DNA of 64,000 nucleotides, taken from positions 7,068,001 to 7,132,000 of the forward strand of contig OZ020259.1 in the NCBI GenBank assembly GCA_963971285.1, written 5' to 3'. Position numbers and translations under genes: made by a program. Below, in pieces: positions 9,001 through 25,200 of this stretch. Position 1 is the stretch's first letter. The number at the start of each line of letters is the position of its first letter. Source of the stretch: Astropecten irregularis (lineage: Eukaryota; Echinodermata; Asteroidea; Paxillosida; Astropectinidae). Under the pieces are notes generated by a model. The model was not told the DNA's origin. It made no database searches and saw only the letters and a program-made list of their open reading frames with translations.

Positions 9001-12000
9001 GTACATGATTGGATTTCATCCATACTTTCTCCCTGCAGAGCCTGACCAAGTCACTGCCATGGCCGAGTGATGTAAAGGTACAGTACATGATTGGATTTCA
9101 TCCATACTTTCTCCCTGCAGAGCCTGACCAAGTCACTGCCATGGCCGAGTGATGTAAAGGTACAGTACATGATTGGATTTCATCCATACTTTCTCCCTGC
9201 AGAGCCTGACCAAGTCACTGCCGTCGCCGAGTGGTTTAAAGGTACAGTACATGATTGGATTTCATCCATACTTTCTCCCTGCAGAGCCTGACAAAGTCAC
9301 TGCCGTAGCCGAGTGGTTTAAAGGTACAGTACATGATTGGATTTCATCCATACTTTCTCCCTGCAGAGCCTGACAAAGTCACTGCCGTAGCCGAGTGATT
9401 TAAAGGTACAGTACATGATTGGATTTCATCCATACTTTCTCCCTGCAGAGCCTGACCAAGTCACTGCCATGCCCGAGTGATGTAAAGGTACAGTACATGA
9501 TTGGATTTCATCCATACTTTCTCCCTGCAGAGCCTGACCAAGTGACTGCCATGGCCGAGTGATTTAAAGGTACAGTACATGATTGGATTTCATCCATACT
9601 TTCTCTCTGCAGAGCCTGACCAAGTTACTGCCGTAGCCGAGTGATGTAAAGGTACAGTACATGATTGGATTTCATCCATACTTTCTCCCTGCAGAGCCTG
9701 ACCAAGTCACTGCCGTAGCCGAGTGATTTAAAGGTACAGTACATGATTGGATTTTATCCATACTTTCTCCCTGCAGAGCCTGACCAAGTCACTGCCATGC
9801 CCGAGTGATGTAAAGGTACAGTACATGATTGGATTTCATCCATACTTTCTCCCTGCAGAGCCTGACCAAGTGACTGCCATGGCCGAGTGATTTAAAGGTA
9901 CAGTACATGATTGGATTTCATCCATACTTTCTCTCTGCAGAGCCTGACCAAGTTACTGCCGTAGCCGAGTGATGTAAAGGTACAGTACATGATTGGATTT
10001 CATCCATACTTTCTCCCTGCAGAGCCTGACCAAGTCACTGCCGTAGCCGAGTGATGTAAAGGTACAGTACATGATTGGATTTCATCCATACTTTCTCCCT
10101 GCAGAGCCTGACCAAGTCACTGCCGTCGCCGAGTGGTTTAAAGGTACAGTACATGATTGGATTTCATCCATACTTTCTCCCTGCAGAGCCTGACAAAGTC
10201 ACTGCCGTAGCCGAGTGATTTAAAGGTACAGTACATGATTGGATTTCATCCATACTTTCTCCCTGCAGAGCCTGACCAAGTCACTGCCATGCCCGAGTGA
10301 TGTAAAGGTACAGTACATGATTGGATTTCATCCATACTTTCTCCCTGCAGAGCCTGACCAAGTCACTGCCATGCCCGAGTGATGTAAAGGTACAGTACAT
10401 GATTGGATTTCATCCATACTTTCTCCCTGCAGAGCCTGACCAAGTGACTGCCATGGCCGAGTGATTTAAAGGTACAGTACATGATTGGATTTCATCCATA
10501 CTTTCTCTCTGCAGAGCCTGACCAAGTTACTGCCGTAGCCGAGTGATGTAAAGGTACAGTACATGATTGGATTTCATCCATACTTTCTCCCTGCAGAGCC
10601 TGACCAAGTCACTGCCGTAGCCGAGTGATGTAAAGGTACAGTACATGATTGGATTTCATCCATACTTTCTCCCTGCAGAGCCTGACCAAGTCACTGCCAT
10701 GGCCGAGTGATTTAAAGGTACAGTACATGATTGGATTTCATCCAAAATTTCTCCCTGCAGAGCCTGACCAAGTCACTGCCATGCCCGAGTGATGTAAAGG
10801 TACAGTACATGATTGGATTTCATCCATACTTTCTCCCTGCAGAGCCTGACCAAGTCACTGCCATGGCCGAGTGATTTAAAGGTACAGTACATGATTGGAT
10901 TTCATCCAAAATTTCTCCCTGCAGAGCCTGACCAAGTCACTGCCATGCCCGAGTGATTTAAAGGTACAGTACATGATTGGATTTCATCCATACTTTCTCC
11001 CTGCAGAGCCTGACAAAGTCACTGCCGTAGCCGAGTGGTTTAAAGGTACAGTACATGATTGGATTTCATCCATACTTTCTCCCTGCAGAGCCTGACAAAG
11101 TCACTGCCGTAGCCGAGTGATTTAAAGGTACAGTACATGATTGGATTTCATCCATACTTTCTCCCTGCAGAGCCTGACCAAGTCACTGCCATGCCCGAGT
11201 GATGTAAAGGTACAGTACATGATTGGATTTCATCCATACTTTCTCCCTGCAGAGCCTGACCAAGTGACTGCCATGGCCGAGTGATTTAAAGGTACAGTAC
11301 ATGATTGGATTTCATCCATACTTTCTCTCTGCAGAGCCTGACCAAGTTACTGCCGTAGCCGAGTGATGTAAAGGTACAGTACATGATTGGATTTCATCCA
11401 TACTTTCTCCCTGCAGAGCCTGACCAAGTCACTGCCGTAGCCGAGTGATTTAAAGGTACAGTACATGATTGGATTTTATCCATACTTTCTCCCTGCAGAG
11501 CCTGACCAAGTCACTGCCATGCCCGAGTGATGTAAAGGTACAGTACATGATTGGATTTCATCCATACTTTCTCCCTGCAGAGCCTGACCAAGTGACTGCC
11601 ATGGCCGAGTGATTTAAAGGTACAGTACATGATTGGATTTCATCCATACTTTCTCTCTGCAGAGCCTGACCAAGTTACTGCCGTAGCCGAGTGATGTAAA
11701 GGTACAGTACATGATTGGATTTCATCCATACTTTCTCCCTGCAGAGCCTGACCAAGTCACTGCCGTAGCCGAGTGATGTAAAGGTACAGTACATGATTGG
11801 ATTTCATCCATACTTTCTCCCTGCAGAGCCTGACCAAGTCACTGCCGTCGCCGAGTGGTTTAAAGGTACAGTACATGATTGGATTTCATCCATACTTTCT
11901 CCCTGCAGAGCCTGACAAAGTCACTGCCGTAGCCGAGTGATTTAAAGGTACAGTACATGATTGGATTTCATCCATACTTTCTCCCTGCAGAGCCTGACCA

Positions 12001-15000
12001 AGTCACTGCCATGCCCGAGTGATGTAAAGGTACAGTACATGATTGGATTTCATCCATACTTTCTCCCTGCAGAGCCTGACCAAGTCACTGCCATGCCCGA
12101 GTGATGTAAAGGTACAGTACATGATTGGATTTCATCCATACTTTCTCCCTGCAGAGCCTGACCAAGTGACTGCCATGGCCGAGTGATTTAAAGGTACAGT
12201 ACATGATTGGATTTCATCCATACTTTCTCTCTGCAGAGCCTGACCAAGTTACTGCCGTAGCCGAGTGATGTAAAGGTACAGTACATGATTGGATTTCATC
12301 CATACTTTCTCCCTGCAGAGCCTGACCAAGTCACTGCCGTAGCCGAGTGATGTAAAGGTACAGTACATGATTGGATTTCATCCATACTTTCTCCCTGCAG
12401 AGCCTGACCAAGTCACTGCCATGGCCGAGTGATTTAAAGGTACAGTACATGATTGGATTTCATCCAAAATTTCTCCCTGCAGAGCCTGACCAAGTCACTG
12501 CCATGCCCGAGTGATGTAAAGGTACAGTACATGATTGGATTTCATCCATACTTTCTCCCTGCAGAGCCTGACCAAGTCACTGCCATGGCCGAGTGATTTA
12601 AAGGTACAGTACATGATTGGATTTCATCCAAAATTTCTCCCTGCAGAGCCTGACCAAGTCACTGCCATGCCCGAGTGATTTAAAGGTACAGTACATGATT
12701 GGATTTCATCCATACTTTCTCTCTGCAGAGCCTGACCAAGTTACTGCCGTAGCCGAGTGATGTAAAGGTACAGTACATGATTGGATTTCATCCATACTTT
12801 CTCCCTGCAGAGCCTGACCAAGTCACTGCCGTAGCCGAGTGATTTAAAGGTACAGTACATGATTGGATTTCATCCATACTTTCTCCCTGCAGAGCCTGAC
12901 CAAGTCACTGCCGTAGCCGAGTGATGTAAAGGTACAGTACATGATTGGATTTCATCCATACTTTCTCCCTGCAGAGCCTGACCAAGTCACTGCCATGGCC
13001 GAGTGATGTAAAGGTACAGTACATGATTGGATTTCATCCATACTTTCTCCCTGCAGAGCCTGACCAAGTCACTGCCATGGCCGAGTGATGTAAAGGTACA
13101 GTACATGATTGGATTTCATCCATACTTTCTCCCTGCAGAGCCTGACCAAGTCACTGCCGTCGCCGAGTGGTTTAAAGGTACAGTACATGATTGGATTTCA
13201 TCCATACTTTCTCCCTGCAGAGCCTGACAAAGTCACTGCCGTAGCCGAGTGGTTTTAAGGTACAGTACATGATTGGATTTCATCCATACTTTCTCCCTGC
13301 AGAGCCTGACAAAGTCACTGCCGTAGCCGAGTGATTTAAAGGTACAGTACATGATTGGATTTCATCCATACTTTCTCCCTGCAGAGCCTGACCAAGTCAC
13401 TGCCATGCCCGAGTGATGTAAAGGTACAGTACATGATTGGATTTCATCCATACTTTCTCCCTGCAGAGCCTGACCAAGTGACTGCCATGGCCGAGTGATT
13501 TAAAGGTACAGTACATGATTGGATTTCATCCATACTTTCTCTCTGCAGAGCCTGACCAAGTTACTGCCGTAGCCGAGTGATGTAAAGGTACAGTACATGA
13601 TTGGATTTCATCCATACTTTCTCCCTGCAGAGCCTGACCAAGTCACTGCCGTAGCCGAGTGATTTAAAGGTACAGTACATGATTGGATTTTATCCATACT
13701 TTCTCCCTGCAGAGCCTGACCAAGTCACTGCCATGCCCGAGTGATGTAAAGGTACAGTACATGATTGGATTTCATCCATACTTTCTCCCTGCAGAGCCTG
13801 ACCAAGTGACTGCCATGGCCGAGTGATTTAAAGGTACAGTACATGATTGGATTTCATCCATACTTTCTCTCTGCAGAGCCTGACCAAGTTACTGCCGTAG
13901 CCGAGTGATGTAAAGGTACAGTACATGATTGGATTTCATCCATACTTTCTCCCTGCAGAGCCTGACCAAGTCACTGCCGTAGCCGAGTGATGTAAAGGTA
14001 CAGTACATGATTGGATTTCATCCATACTTTCTCCCTGCAGAGCCTGACCAAGTCACTGCCGTCGCCGAGTGGTTTAAAGGTACAGTACATGATTGGATTT
14101 CATTCATACTTTCTCCCTGCAGAGCCTGACAAAGTCACTGCCGTAGCCGAGTGATTTAAAGGTACAGTACATGATTGGATTTCATCCATACTTTCTCCCT
14201 GCAGAGCCTGACCAAGTCACTGCCATGCCCGAGTGATGTAAAGGTACAGTACATGATTGGATTTCATCCATACTTTCTCCCTGCAGAGCCTGACCAAGTC
14301 ACTGCCATGCCCGAGTGATGTAAAGGTACAGTACATGATTGGATTTCATCCATACTTTCTCCCTGCAGAGCCTGACCAAGTGACTGCCATGGCCGAGTGA
14401 TTTAAAGGTACAGTACATGATTGGATTTCATCCATACTTTCTCTCTGCAGAGCCTGACCAAGTTACTGCCGTAGCCGAGTGATGTAAAGGTACAGTACAT
14501 GATTGGATTTCATCCATACTTTCTCCCTGCAGAGCCTGACCAAGTCACTGCCGTAGCCGAGTGATTTAAAGGTACAGTACATGATTGGATTTCATCCATA
14601 CTTTCTCCCTGCAGAGCCTGACCAAGTCACTGCCATGGCCGAGTGATGTAAAGGTACAGTACATGATTGGATTTCATCCATACTTTCTCCCTGCAGAGCC
14701 TGACCAAGTCACTGCCGTCGCCGAGTGGTTTAAAGGTACAGTACATGATTGGATTTCATCCATACTTTCTCCCTGCAGAGCCTTACAAAGTCACTGCCGT
14801 AGCCGAGTGGTTTAAAGGTACAGTACATGATTGGATTTCATCCATACTTTCTCCCTGCAGAGCCTGACAAAGTCACTGCCGTAGCCGAGTGATTTAAAGG
14901 TACAGTACATGATTGGATTTCATCCATACTTTCTCCCTGCAGAGCCTGACCAAGTCACTGCCATGCCCGAGTGATGTAAAGGTACAGTACATGATTGGAT

Positions 15001-18000
15001 TTCATCCATACTTTCTCCCTGCAGAGCCTTACAAAGTCACTGCCGTAGCCGAGTGGTTTAAAGGTACAGTACATGATTGGATTTCATCCATACTTTCTCC
15101 CTGCAGAGCCTGACAAAGTCACTGCCGTAGCCGAGTGATTTAAAGGTACAGTACATGATTGGATTTCATCCATACTTTCTCCCTGCAGAGCCTGACCAAG
15201 TCACTGCCATGCCCGAGTGATGTAAAGGTACAGTACATGATTGGATTTCATCCATACTTTCTCCCTGCAGAGCCTGACCAAGTGACTGCCATGGCCGAGT
15301 GATTTAAAGGTACAGTACATGATTGGATTTCATCCATACTTTCTCTCTGCAGAGCCTGACCAAGTTACTGCCGTAGCCGAGTGATGTAAAGGTACAGTAC
15401 ATGATTGGATTTCATCCATACTTTCTCCCTGCAGAGCCTGACCAAGTCACTGCCGTAGCCGAGTGATTTAAAGGTACAGTACATGATTGGATTTCATCCA
15501 TACTTTCTCCCTGCAGAGCCTGACCAAGTCACTGCCGTAGCCGAGTGATGTAAAGGTACAGTACATGATTGGATGTCATCCATACTTTCTCCCTGCAGAG
15601 CCTGACCAAGTCACTGCCATGGCCGAGTGATGTAAAGGTACAGTACATGATTGGATTTCATCCATACTTTCTCCCTGCAGAGCCTGACCTAGTCACTGCC
15701 GTCGCCGAGTGGTTTAATGGTACAGTACATGATTGGATTTCATCCATACTTTCTCCCTGCAGAGCCTGACCAAGTCACTGCCGTAGCCGAGTGATTTAAA
15801 GGTACAGTACATGATTGGATTTCATCCATACTTTCTCCCTGCAGAGCCTGACCAAGTCACTGCCATGCCCGAGTGATGTAAAGGTACAGTACATGATTGG
15901 ATTTCATCCATACTTTCTCCCTGCAGAGCCTGACCAAGTGACTGCCATGGCCGAGTGATTTAAAGGTACAGTACATGATTGGATTTCATCCATACTTTCT
16001 CTCTGCAGAGCCTGACCAAGTTACTGCCGTAGCCGAGTGATGTAAAGGTACAGTACATGATTGGATTACATCCATACTTTCTCCCTGCAGAGCCTGACCA
16101 AGTCACTGCCGTAGCCGAGTGATTTAAAGGTACAGTACATGATTGGATTTCATCCATACTTTCTCCCTGCAGAGCCTGACCAAGTCACTGCCGTAGCCGA
16201 GTGATGTAAAGGTACAGTACATGATTGGATTTCATCCATACTTTCTCCCTGCAGAGCCTGACCAAGTCACTGCCATGGCCGAGTGATTTAAAGGTACAGT
16301 ACATGATTGGATTTCATCCATACTTTCTCCCTGCAGAGCCTGACCAAGTCACTGCCGTAGCCGAGTGATGTAAAGGTACAGTACATGATTGGATTTCATC
16401 CATACTTTCTCCCTGCAGAGCCTGACCAAGTCACTGCCATGCCCGAGTGATGTAAAGGTACAGTACATGATTGGATTTCATCCATACTTTCTCCCTGCAG
16501 AGCCTGACCAAGTGACTGCCATGGCCGAGTGATTTAAAGGTACAGTACATGATTGGATTTCATCCATACTTTCTCTCTGCAGAGCCTGACCAAGTTACTG
16601 CCGTAGCCGAGTGATGTAAAGGTACAGTACATGATTGGATTTCATCCATACTTTCTCCCTGCAGAGCCTGACCAAGTCACTGCCGTAGCCGAGTGATTTA
16701 AAGGTACAGTACATGATTGGATTTCATCCATACTTTCTCCCTGCAGAGCCTGACCAAGTCACTGCCGTAGCCGAGTGATGTAAAGGTACAGTACATGATT
16801 GGATGTCATCCATACTTTCTCCCTGCAGAGCCTGACCAAGTCACTGCCATGGCCGAGTGATGTAAAGGTACAGTACATGATTGGATTTCATCCATACTTT
16901 CTCCCTCCAGAGCCTGACCTAGTCACTGCCGTCGCCGAGTGGTTTAAAGGTACAGTACATGATTGGATTTCATCCATACTTTCTCCCTGCAGAGCCTGAC
17001 CAAGTCACTGCCGTAGCCGAGTGATTTAAAGGTACAGTACATGATTGGATTTCATCCATACTTTCTCCCTGCAGAGCCTGACCAAGTCACTGCCATGCCC
17101 GAGTGATGTAAAGGTACAGTACATGATTGGATTTCATCCATACTTTCTCCCTGCAGAGCCTGACCAAGTGACTGCCATGGCCGAGTGATTTAAAGGTACA
17201 GTACATGATTGGATTTCATCCATACTTTCTCTCTGCAGAGCCTGACCAAGTTACTGCCGTAGCCGAGTGATGTAAAGGTACAGAACATGATTGGATTTCA
17301 TCCATACTTTCTCCCTGCAGAGCCTGACCAAGTCACTGCCGTAGCCGAGTGATTTAAAGGTACAGTACATGATTGGATTTCATCCATACTTTCTCCCTGC
17401 AGAGCCTGACCAAGTCACTGCCGTAGCCGAGTGATGTAAAGGTACAGTACATGATTGGATTTCATCCATACTTTCTCCCTGCAGAGCCTGACCAAGTCAC
17501 TGCCATGGCCGAGTGATTTAAAGGTACAGTACATGATTGGATTTCATCCATACTTTCTCCCTGCAGAGCCTGACCAAGTCACTGCCGTAGCCGAGTGATG
17601 TAAAGGTACAGTACATGATTGGATTTCATCCATACTTTCTCCCTGCAGAGCCTGACCAAGTCACTGCCATGCCCGAGTGATGTAAAGGTACAGTACATGA
17701 TTGGATTTCATCCATACTTTCTCCCTGCAGAGCCTGACCAAGTGACTGCCATGGCCGAGTGATTTAAAGGTACAGTACATGATTGGATTTCATCCATACT
17801 TTCTCTCTGCAGAGCCTGACCAAGTTACTGCCGTAGCCGAGTGATGTAAAGGTACAGTACATGATTGGATTTCATCCATACTTTCTCCCTGCAGAGCCTG
17901 ACCAAGTCACTGCCGTAGCCGAGTGATTTAAAGGTACAGTACATGATTGGATTTCATCCATACTTTCTCCCTGCAGAGCCTGACCAAGTCACTGCCGTAG

Positions 18001-21000
18001 CCGAGTGATTTAAAGGTACAGTACATGATTGGATTTCATCCATACTTTCTCCCTGCAGAGCCTGACCAAGTCACTGCCGTAGCCGAGTGATGTAAAGGTA
18101 CAGTACATGATTGGATTTCATCCATACTTTCTCCCTGCAGAGCCTGACCAAGTCACTGCCGTGGCCGAGTGATTTAAAGGTACAGTACATGATTGGATTT
18201 CATCCATACTTTCTCCCTGCAGAGCATGACCAAGTCACTGCCATGCCCGAGTGATGTAAAGGTACAGTACATGATTGGATTTCATCCATACTTTCTCCCT
18301 GCAGAGCCTGACCAAGTGACTGCCATGGCCGAGTGATTTAAAGGTACAGTACATGATTGGATTTCATCCATACTTTCTCCCTGCAGAGCCTGACCAAGTC
18401 ACTGCCATGCCCGAGTGATGTAAAGGTACAGTACATGATTGGATTTCATCCATACTTTCTCCCTGCAGAGCCTGACCAAGTGACTGCCATGGCCGAGTGA
18501 TTTAAAGGTACAGTACATGATTGGATTTCATCCATACTTTCTCTCTGCAGAGCCTGACCAAGTTACTGCCGTAGCCGAGTGATGTAAAGGTACAGAACAT
18601 GATTGGATTTCATCCATACTTTCTCCCTGCAGAGCCTGACCAAGTCACTGCCGTAGCCGAGTGATTTAAAGGTACAGTACATGATTGGATTTCATCCATA
18701 CTTTCTCCCTGCAGAGCCTGACCAAGTCACTGCCGTAGCCGAGTGATGTAAAGGTACAGTACATGATTGGATTTCATCCATACTTTCTCCCTGCAGAGCC
18801 TGACCAAGTCACTGCCATGGCCGAGTGATTTAAAGGTACAGTACATGATTGGATTTCATCCATACTTTCTCCCTGCAGAGCCTGACCAAGTCACTGCCGT
18901 AGCCGAGTGATGTAAAGGTACAGTACATGATTGGATTTCATCCATACTTTCTCCCTGCAGAGCCTGACCAAGTCACTGCCATGCCCGAGTGATGTAAAGG
19001 TACAGTACATGATTGGATTTCATCCATACTTTCTCCCTGCAGAGCCTGACCAAGTGACTGCCATGGCCGAGTGATTTAGAGGTACAGTACATGATTGGAT
19101 TTCATCCATACTTTCTCTCTGCAGAGCCTGACCAAGTTACTGCCGTAGCCGAGTGATGTAAAGGTACAGTACATGATTGGATTTCATCCATACTTTCTCC
19201 CTGCAGAGCCTGACCAAGTCACTGCCGTAGCCGAGTGATTTAAAGGTACAGTACATGATTGGATTTCATCCATACTTTCTCCCTGCAGAGCCTGACCAAG
19301 TCACTGCCGTAGCCGAGTGATTTAAAGGTACAGTACATGATTGGATTTCATCCATACTTTCTCCCTGCAGAGCCTGACCAAGTCACTGCCGTAGCCGAGT
19401 GATGTAAAGGTACAGTACATGATTGGATTTCATCCATACTTTCTCCCTGCAGAGCCTGACCAAGTCACTGCCGTGGCCGAGTGATTTAAAGGTACAGTAC
19501 ATGATTGGATTTCATCCATACTTTCTCCCTGCAGAGCATGACCAAGTCACTGCCATGCCCGAGTGATGTAAAGGTACAGTACATGATTGGATTTCATCCA
19601 TACTTTCTCCCTGCAGAGCCTGACCAAGTGACTGCCATGGCCGAGTGATTTAAAGGTACAGTACATGATTGGATTTCATCCATACTTTCTCTCTGCAGAG
19701 CCTGACCAAGTTACTGCCGTAGCCGAGTGATGTAAAGGTACAGTACATGATTGGATTTCATCCATACTTTCTCCCTGCAGAGCCTGACCAAGTCACTGCC
19801 GTAGCCGAGTGATTTAAAGGTACAGTACATGATTGGATTTCATCCATACTTTCTCCCTGCAGAGCCTGACCAAGTCACTGCCGTAGCCGAGTGATGTAAA
19901 GGTACAGTACATGATTGGATTTCATCCATACTTTCTCCCTGCAGAGCCTGACCAAGTCACTGCCATGGCCGAGTGATGTAAAGGTACAGTACATGATTGG
20001 ATTTCATCCATACTTTCTCCCTGCAGAGCCTGACCAAGTCACTGCCATGGCCGAGTGATGTAAAGGTACAGTACATGATTGGATTTCATCCATACTTTCT
20101 CCCTGCAGAGCCTGACCAAGTCACTGCCGTCGCCGAGTGGTTTAAAGGTACAGTACATGATTGGATTTCATCCATACTTTCTCCCTGCAGAGCCTGACAA
20201 AGTCACTGCCGTAGCCGAGTGGTTTAAAGGTACAGTACATGATTGGATTTCATCCATACTTTCTCCCTGCAGAGCCTGACAAAGTCACTGCCGTAGCCGA
20301 GTGATTTAAAGGTACAGTACATGATTGGATTTCATCCATACTTTCTCCCTGCAGAGCCTGACCAAGTCACTGCCATGCCCGAGTGATGTAAAGGTACAGT
20401 AAATGATTGGATTTCATCCATACTTTCTCCCTGCAGAGCCTGACCAAGTGACTGCCATGGCCGAGTGATTTAAAGGTACAGTACATGATTGGATTTCATC
20501 CATACTTTCTCCCTGCAGAGCCTGTGACCAAGTCACTGCCATGGCCGAGTGATGTAAAGGTACAGTACATGATTGGATTTCATCCATACTTTCTCCCTGC
20601 AGAGCCTGACCAAGTCACTGCCATGGCCGAGTTATTTAAAGGTACAGTACATGATTGGATTTCATCCAAAATTTCTCCCTGCATAGCCTGACCAAGTCAC
20701 TGCCATGCCCGAGTGATGTAAAGGTACAGTACATGATTGGATTTCATCCATACTTTCTCCCTGCAGAGCCTGACCAAGTCACTGCCATGCCCGAGTGATG
20801 TAAAGGTACAGTACATGATTGGATTTCATCCATACTTTCTCCCTGCAGAGCCTGACCAAGTGACTGCCATGGCCGAGTGATTTAAAGGTACAGTACATGA
20901 TTGGATTTCATCCATACTTTCTCTCTGCAGAGCCTGACCAAGTTACTGCCGTAGCCGAGTGATGTAAAGGTACAGTACATGATTGGATTTCATCCATACT

Positions 21001-22212
21001 TTCTCCCTGCAGAGCCTGACCAAGTCACTGCCGTAGCCGAGTGATTTAAAGGTACAGTACATGATTGGATTTCATCCATACTTTCTCCCTGCAGAGCCTG
21101 ACCAAGTGACTGCCATGGCCGAGTGATTTAAAGGTACAGTACATGATTGGATTTCATCCATACTTTCTCTCTGCAGAGCCTGACCAAGTTACTGCCGTAG
21201 CCGAGTGATGTAAAGGTACAGTACATGATTGGATTTCATCCATACTTTCTCCCTGCAGAGCCTGACCAAGTCACTGCCGTAGCCGAGTGATTTAAAGGTA
21301 CAGTACATGATTGGATTTCATCCATACTTTCTCCCTGCAGAGCCTGACCAAGTCACTGCCGTAGCCGAGTGATGTAAAGGTACAGTACATGATTGGATTT
21401 CATCCATACTTTCTCCCTGCAGAGCCTGACCAAGTCACTGCCATGGCCGAGTGATGTAAAGGTACAGTACATGATTGGATTTCATCCATACTTTCTCCCT
21501 GCAGAGCCTGACCAAGTCACTGCCATGCCCGAGTGATGTAAAGGTACAGTACATGATTGGATTTCATCCATACTTTCTCCCTGCAGAGCCTGACCAAGTC
21601 ACTGCCGTCGCCGAGTGGTTTAAAGGTACAGTACATGATTGGATTTCATCCATACTTTCTCCCTGCAGAGCCTGACAAAGTCACTGCCGTAGCCGAGTGG
21701 TTTAAAGGTACAGTACATGATTGGATTTCATCCATACTTTCTCCCTGCAGAGCCTGACAAAGTCACTGCCGTAGCCGAGTGATTTAAAGGTACAGTACAT
21801 GATTGGATTTCATCCATACTTTCTCCCTGCAGAGCCTGACCAAGTCACTGCCATGCCCGAGTGATGTAAAGGTACAGTAAATGATTGGATTTCATCCATA
21901 CTTTCTCCCTGCAGAGCCTGACCAAGTGACTGCCATGGCCGAGTGATTTAAAGGTACAGTACATGATTGGATTTCATCCATACTTTCTCTCTGCAGAGCC
22001 TGACCAAGTTACTGCCGTAGCCGAGTGATGTAAAGGTACAGTACATGATTGGATTTCATCCATACTTTCTCCCTGCAGAGCCTGACCAAGTCACTGCCGT
22101 AGCCGAGTGATTTAAAGGTACAGTACATGATTGGATTTCATCCATACTTTCTCCCTGCAGAGCCTGACCAAGACACTGCCGTAGCCGAGTGATGTAAAGG
22201 TACAGTACATGA

Positions 22213-25200
22213 TTGGATTTCATCCATACTTTCTCCCTGCAGAGCCTGACCAAGTCACTGCCATGGCCGAGTGATGTAAAGGTACAGTACATGATTGGAT
22301 TTCATCCATACTTTCTCCCTGCAGAGCCTGACCTAGTCACTGCCGTCGCCGAGTGGTTTAAAGGTACAGTACATGATTGGATTTCATCCATACTTTCTCC
22401 CTGCAGAGCCTGACAAAGTCACTGCCGTAGCCGAGTGATTTAAAGGTACAGTACATGATTGGATTTCATCCATACTTTCTCCCTGCAGAGCCTGTGACCA
22501 AGTCACTGCCATGGCCGAGTGATGTAAAGGTACAGTACATGATTGGATTTCATCCATACTTTCTCCCTGCAGAGCCTGACCAAGTCACTGCCATGGCCGA
22601 GTGATTTAAAGGTACAGTACATGATTGGATTTCATCCAAAATTTCTCCCTGCATAGCCTGACCAAGTCACTGCCATGCCCGAGTGATGTAAAGGTACAGT
22701 ACATGATTGGATTTCATCCATACTTTCTCCCTGCAGAGCCTGACCAAGTCACTGCCATGCCCGAGTGATGTAAAGGTACAGTACATGATTGGATTTCATC
22801 CATACTTTCTCCCTGCAGAGCCTGACCAAGTGACTGCCATGGCCGAGTGATTTAAAGGTACAGTACATGATTGGATTTCATCCATACTTTCTCTCTGCAG
22901 AGCCTGACCAAGTTACTGCCGTAGCCGAGTGATGTAAAGGTACAGTACATGATTGGATTTCATCCATACTTTCTCCCTGCAGAGCCTGACCAAGTCACTG
23001 CCGTAGCCGAGTGATTTAAAGGTACAGTACATGATTGGATTTCATCCATACTTTCTCCCTGCAGAGCCTGACCAAGTCACTGCCGTAGCCGAGTGATTTA
23101 AAGGTACAGTACATGATTGGATTTCATCCATACTTTCTCCCTGCAGAGCCTGACCAAGTCACTGCCGTAGCCGAGTGATGTAAAGGTACAGTACATGATT
23201 GGATTTCATCCATACTTTCTCCCTGCAGAGCCTGACCAAGTCACTGCCGTGGCCGAGTGATTTAAAGGTACAGTACATGATTGGATTTCATCCATACTTT
23301 CTCCCTGCAGAGCATGACCAAGTCACTGCCATGCCCGAGTGATGTAAAGGTACAGTACATGATTGGATTTCATCCATACTTTCTCCCTGCAGAGCCTGAC
23401 CAAGTGACTGCCATGGCCGAGTGATTTAAAGGTACAGTACATGATTGGATTTCATCCATACTTTCTCTCTGCAGAGCCTGACCAAGTTACTGCCGTAGCC
23501 GAGTGATGTAAAGGTACAGTACATGATTGGATTTCATCCATACTTTCTCCCTGCAGAGCCTGACCAAGTCACTGCCGTAGCCGAGTGATTTAAAGGTACA
23601 GTACATGATTGGATTTCATCCATACTTTCTCCCTGCAGAGCCTGACCAAGTCACTGCCGTAGCCGAGTGATGTAAAGGTACAGTACATGATTGGATTTCA
23701 TCCATACTTTCTCCCTGCAGAGCCTGACCAAGTCACTGCCATGGCCGAGTGATGTAAAGGTACAGTACATGATTTGATTTCATCCATACTTTCTCCCTGC
23801 AGAGCCTGACCAAGTCACTGCCATGGCCGAGTGATGTAAAGGTACAGTACATGATTGGATTTCATCCATACTTTCTCCCTGCAGAGCCTGACCAAGTCAC
23901 TGCCGTCGCCGAGTGGTTTAAAGGTACAGTACATGATTGGATTTCATCCATACTTTCTCCCTGCAGAGCCTGACAAAGTCACTGCCGTAGCCGAGTGGTT
24001 TAAAGGTACAGTACATGATTGGATTTCATCCATACTTTCTCCCTGCAGAGCCTGACAAAGTCACTGCCGTAGCCGAGTGATTTAAAGGTACAGTACATGA
24101 TTGGATTTCATCCATACTTTCTCCCTGCAGAGCCTGACCAAGTCACTGCCATGCCCGAGTGATGTAAAGGTACAGTAAATGATTGGATTTCATCCATACT
24201 TTCTCCCTGCAGAGCCTGACCAAGTGACTGCCATGGCCGAGTGATTTAAAGGTACAGTACATGATTGGATTTCATCCATACTTTCTCTCTGCAGAGCCTG
24301 ACCAAGTTACTGCCGTAGCCGAGTGATGTAAAGGTACAGTACATGATTGGATTTCATCCATACTTTCTCCCTGCAGAGCCTGACCAAGTCACTGCCGTAG
24401 CCGAGTGATTTAAAGGTACAGTACATGATTGGATTTCATCCATACTTTCTCCCTGCAGAGCCTGACCAAGTCACTGCCGTAGCCGAGTGATGTAAAGGTA
24501 CAGTACATGATTGGATTTCATCCATACTTTCTCCCTGCAGAGCCTGACCAAGTCACTGCCATGGCCGAGTGATGTAAAGGTACAGTACATGATTGGATTT
24601 CATCCATACTTTCTCCCTGCAGAGCCTGACCTAGTCACTGCCGTCGCCGAGTGGTTTAAAGGTACAGTACATGATTGGATTTCATCCATACTTTCTCCCT
24701 GCAGAGCCTGACAAAGTCACTGCCGTAGCCGAGTGATTTAAAGGTACAGTACATGATTGGATTTCATCCATACTTTCTCCCTGCAGAGCCTGACCAAGTC
24801 ACTGCCATGCCCGAGTGATGTAAAGGTACAGTACATGATTGGATTTCATCCATACTTTCTCCCTGCAGAGCCTGACCAAGTGACTGCCATGGCCGAGTGA
24901 TTTAAAGGTACAGTACATGATTGGATTTCATCCATACTTTCTCCCTGCAGAGCCTGACCAAGTCACTGCCGTAGCCGAGTGATGTAAAGGTACAGTACAT
25001 GATTGGATTTCATCCATACTTTCTCCCTGCAGAGCCTGACCAAGTCACTGCCATGGCCGAGTGATTTAAAGGTACAGTACATGATTGGATTTCATCCATA
25101 CTTTCTCCCTGCAGAGCCTGACCAAGTCACTGCCATGCCCGAGTGATGTAAAGGTACAGTACATGATTGGATTTCATCCATACTTTCTCCCTGCAGAGCC